Shown here: in pieces, positions 62,449 to 64,000 of the stretch | How positions within the stretch are numbered: the first letter of the stretch is position 1 | Layout: each line of letters opens with the position of its first letter | Assembly: GCF_024519455.1 (NCBI RefSeq) | Contig: NZ_JALJRY010000002.1 | Span: forward strand, 331,966 to 395,965 | Reading direction: 5' to 3' | From: Streptomyces sp. STR69 | GTDB taxonomy: Bacteria; Actinomycetota; Actinomycetes; Streptomycetales; Streptomycetaceae | Length of the DNA stretch: 64,000 bases | The notes under the pieces: model-generated | What the model saw: the letters and a program-made list of their open reading frames with translations, nothing else | The model's database searches: none | What the model was told of the DNA's origin: nothing | Position numbers and translations under genes: made by a program

Positions 62449-63498
62449 ATGACGAAGCGTTGGAAGCAGCGTCCGCCGGGCTCGACGTGGGGCGATTGGG
62501 GCGAGGACGACGAACTGGGCCGTATCAACCTGCTCACCCCCGAGAAGGTGCTCCAGGGGGTCCGCGAGGTCGAGCACGGGATCAGCTTCAGCCTGAGCCT
62601 GCCGCTCGACTATCCGGGCGGGAGCGAGCTGAACCAGCGGCGCTACCCTCCGATCCTGCGGCCCACCGAGGACCTGGAACACAAGCAGGACGTCTTCTAC
62701 AACATCAAGGCGCGCGAGCACTTCTCGCCGCACCTCAGGGACGTCTGGTCCGACGACGTGGTGACCCTCTGGCTCCAGTACTCGACGCAGTGGGACGCGC
62801 TCGCGCACCAGGGCCAGGAGTTCGACGCCGACGGTGACGGCGTCGAGGAGGCGGTCTACTACAACGGCTACCGCGCCGACACCGACATCGTCGGACCGCA
62901 GGAGGACGCCAAGGGCGACGGCAGCGGCACCCTCGGCTTCGCCCGCCACCTCGGCCTCGAGCACATGGCCGAGCACGGGGTCCAGGGTCGGGGCGTCCTG
63001 GTCGACCTCGCCCACCACCTGGGCAACACCTGGCAGCCGGTCAACCTGAAGACCCTTCAGGAGATCATGGCGGCGGACAACATCGTCGTCGAACCCGGCG
63101 ACATGCTCCTCCTGCACACCGGCTTCGACACCGCGGTCCTCGGCTGGGGCAAGAACCCGGACCCCGTGGGCATCCACACCACGGCCTCCTACCTCGACGC
63201 GTTCGACCCGGCGCTGCTGGAGTGGATCGCCGACTCGCAGATCTCGGCGCTGGTCTCGGACAACTACGCCGTCGAGGGCGTGGGCGTCGGTCCCGAGGAC
63301 AACACCCCGCACTCGCTGCTCCCGATCCACAACCTCTGCCTCTTCAAACTGGGCGTCCCGCTCGGCGAGTTGTGGTACCTGGAGAAGCTGGCGGCCTGGC
63401 TCCGCGAGCACGACCGCAGCCGCTTCCTCCTCAGCGCGCCCCCGCTCAACCTGCCCGGCACGCAGGGCAGTCCGCTGACACCGGTCGCGACCGTCTGA
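62449..63498 (+). CDS. Cyclase-family hydrolase (kynurenine formamidase-like fold)
   Basis: A 349-residue protein of the putative cyclase family (PF04199 type), metal-dependent hydrolases of amides, lactones or cyclic substrates. The usual HxGTHxDxPxH motif reads QYSTQWDALAH: two metal His are Gln, while Thr, Asp and the last His are kept; the second half has GRGVLVDLAHHLG and GDMLLLHTGFD as in the family. GAAGGAGG is seven bases before ATG 62449; the in-frame GTG at 62443 is too close to it. A 21-bp hairpin follows the stop. In this cluster it may open a lactone from the BVMO. Confidence 0.85.
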   Translation: MTKRWKQRPPGSTWGDWGEDDELGRINLLTPEKVLQGVREVEHGISFSLSLPLDYPGGSELNQRRYPPILRPTEDLEHKQDVFYNIKAREHFSPHLRDVWSDDVVTLWLQYSTQWDALAHQGQEFDADGDGVEEAVYYNGYRADTDIVGPQEDAKGDGSGTLGFARHLGLEHMAEHGVQGRGVLVDLAHHLGNTWQPVNLKTLQEIMAADNIVVEPGDMLLLHTGFDTAVLGWGKNPDPVGIHTTASYLDAFDPALLEWIADSQISALVSDNYAVEGVGVGPEDNTPHSLLPIHNLCLFKLGVPLGELWYLEKLAAWLREHDRSRFLLSAPPLNLPGTQGSPLTPVATV

Positions 63499-63511
63499 CA
63501 GCGGCTGCGCC

Positions 63512-63556
63512 ACGACGGGAAGGGCCCCCAGAGATTCTGGGGGCCCTTCCCGTCGT
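63512..63556. terminator. 21-bp perfect bidirectional terminator
   Basis: Bases 63512-63532 are the exact reverse complement of 63536-63556 with a GAT loop; the core is AAGGGCCCCCAGA/TCTGGGGGCCCTT. It sits between the convergent cyclase (stop 63498) and E1-beta (stop 63577) genes. Confidence 0.9.
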
Positions 63557-63576
63557 AGCACCGCTCGGATCTCGGA

Positions 63577-64000
63577 TCAGACCGCGGCGATCCGGCGGAC
63601 CGTGTCCGCGATCGTGTCCCGCGAGGGCAGCCAGACGTGTTCCAACGAGGGTGCGTACGGCGCCGGGACGGACGGTGGGGCCACGCGCGTGACCGGGGCG
63701 TCCAGGTGCCAGAAGCCCTCGTCGACGGCCATCGCGGAGAGTTCCGCGCCGACGCCGAAGTCCCGTACCGCCTCGTGCGCGATGACCAGGCGGTTGGTCT
63801 TGGCGAGGGAGGCGAGGACGGTCTCGCGGTCCAGCGGGGCGATGGTGCGCAGGTCGATCACCTCGACGCTGATGCCCTCGCCCGCGAGCAACTCGGCGGC
63901 AGCCAGGGCGTCTTGGACCATCCGCGACCAGGAGACCAGGGTGATGTCGGTGCCCTCGCGGATCACCTTCGCCTTGCCCAGCGGGATCAGATGGTCGGCC
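63577..64000 (-). CDS. 2-oxoacid dehydrogenase E1 beta / transketolase-type subunit, C-terminal part (cut by window edge)
   Basis: The frame is open to the right edge; the visible 140 residues are the C-terminal transketolase domain. Reading from the edge: ADHLIPLGKAKVIREGTDIT, then LVSWSRMVQDALAAAE, VEVIDLRTIAPLDRETVLAS, NRLVIAHEAVRDFGVGAELSA and VTRVAPPSVPAPYAPSLEH. This is typical of E1 beta of pyruvate, branched-chain or acetoin dehydrogenase complexes, which bind lipoyl domains and help hold thiamine diphosphate. Its place beside the catabolic cluster suggests it may process a 2-oxoacid or acyloin from it. The alpha subunit and E2 should lie just to the right. Confidence 0.87.
   Translation of the reverse strand, partial: ADHLIPLGKAKVIREGTDITLVSWSRMVQDALAAAELLAGEGISVEVIDLRTIAPLDRETVLASLAKTNRLVIAHEAVRDFGVGAELSAMAVDEGFWHLDAPVTRVAPPSVPAPYAPSLEHVWLPSRDTIADTVRRIAAV

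Noticed and set aside
54629..64000. Reading the P450-BVMO region as an antibiotic biosynthetic cluster
   Set aside because: No polyketide, peptide or terpene synthase, resistance or export gene is present; NAD-type SDR, CMD-like, cyclase-family and E1-beta genes fit catabolism better. Genes beyond the right edge could change this view.

Overview
The window is chromosomal DNA from a high-GC actinomycete, almost certainly a Streptomyces or a close relative. The evidence is very high GC with strong third-position bias, frequent GTG starts, the crotonyl-CoA reductase / ethylmalonyl-CoA mutase operon beside psd-pssA, Hanks-type kinase and FHA genes, a PAS-GAF-SpoIIE-HATPase phosphatase, and many TetR and SDR genes. 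I found no tRNA, rRNA, CRISPR array, integrase or insertion sequence. Gene density is high, about 58 genes. Both edges cut a gene: a gamma-glutamyltransferase on the left and a 2-oxoacid dehydrogenase E1-beta-type subunit on the right.

Layout. 1-3.6 kb: GGT tail, inositol-monophosphatase-family phosphatase, phytoene-dehydrogenase-like flavoprotein, macrodomain protein. 3.7-12.7 kb (minus): nitrate respiration operon narK-hemerythrin-narG-narH-narJ-narI-cupin, with the genes from hemerythrin onward translationally coupled. 13-16.2 kb: a membrane Ser/Thr kinase divergent from a PIN/NYN-zinc-FHA protein. 16.3-21.2 kb: secreted M1 peptidase, low-affinity phosphate transporter, small membrane protein, PPK2, DUF5519-like protein. 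21.3-32 kb: aminotransferase, Ada-AlkA fusion plus Ogt, sirtuin, Nudix, several regulator/SDR pairs, ADP-ribosylglycohydrolase, glycerate kinase. 32-43 kb (minus): phosphatidylserine synthase and decarboxylase, then the ethylmalonyl-CoA pathway (ccr, meaA, lyase, MaoC hydratase, acyl-CoA dehydrogenase), its probable TetR regulator and a duplicated 3-hydroxyacyl-CoA dehydrogenase. 43-54.6 kb: housekeeping and signalling genes, including a RidA gene with a striking leader inverted repeat, a secreted peptidase, an Rv2578c-type radical SAM protein, an MFS transporter with C-terminal beta-sandwich repeats, and a SpoIIE phosphatase.

54.6-64 kb is the most accessory-looking region. It is a probable catabolic cluster made of a six-gene minus-strand operon (carboxymuconolactone-decarboxylase-like, SDR, ferredoxin reductase, [3Fe-4S] ferredoxin, P450, SDR), a divergent Baeyer-Villiger monooxygenase, two NTF2-like paralogues, a cyclase-family hydrolase and an E1-beta subunit. 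The set fits hydroxylation, oxidation to a ketone, oxygen insertion and ring or ester opening of an unknown cyclic substrate. Three sites with the core ACCGAYYGGT lie in its two divergent promoter regions, which suggests one shared TetR-type repressor encoded outside the window.

How the genes work together: the nar operon gives anaerobic nitrate respiration. The 3-hydroxyacyl-CoA dehydrogenase, Ccr, MeaA, lyase, hydratase and dehydrogenase together process acetoacetyl/crotonyl-CoA to C4/C5 acids and extender units. Pit and PPK2 link phosphate uptake to polyphosphate. Ada-AlkA with Ogt covers alkylation repair. All functions are read from motifs and context; no database search was run.
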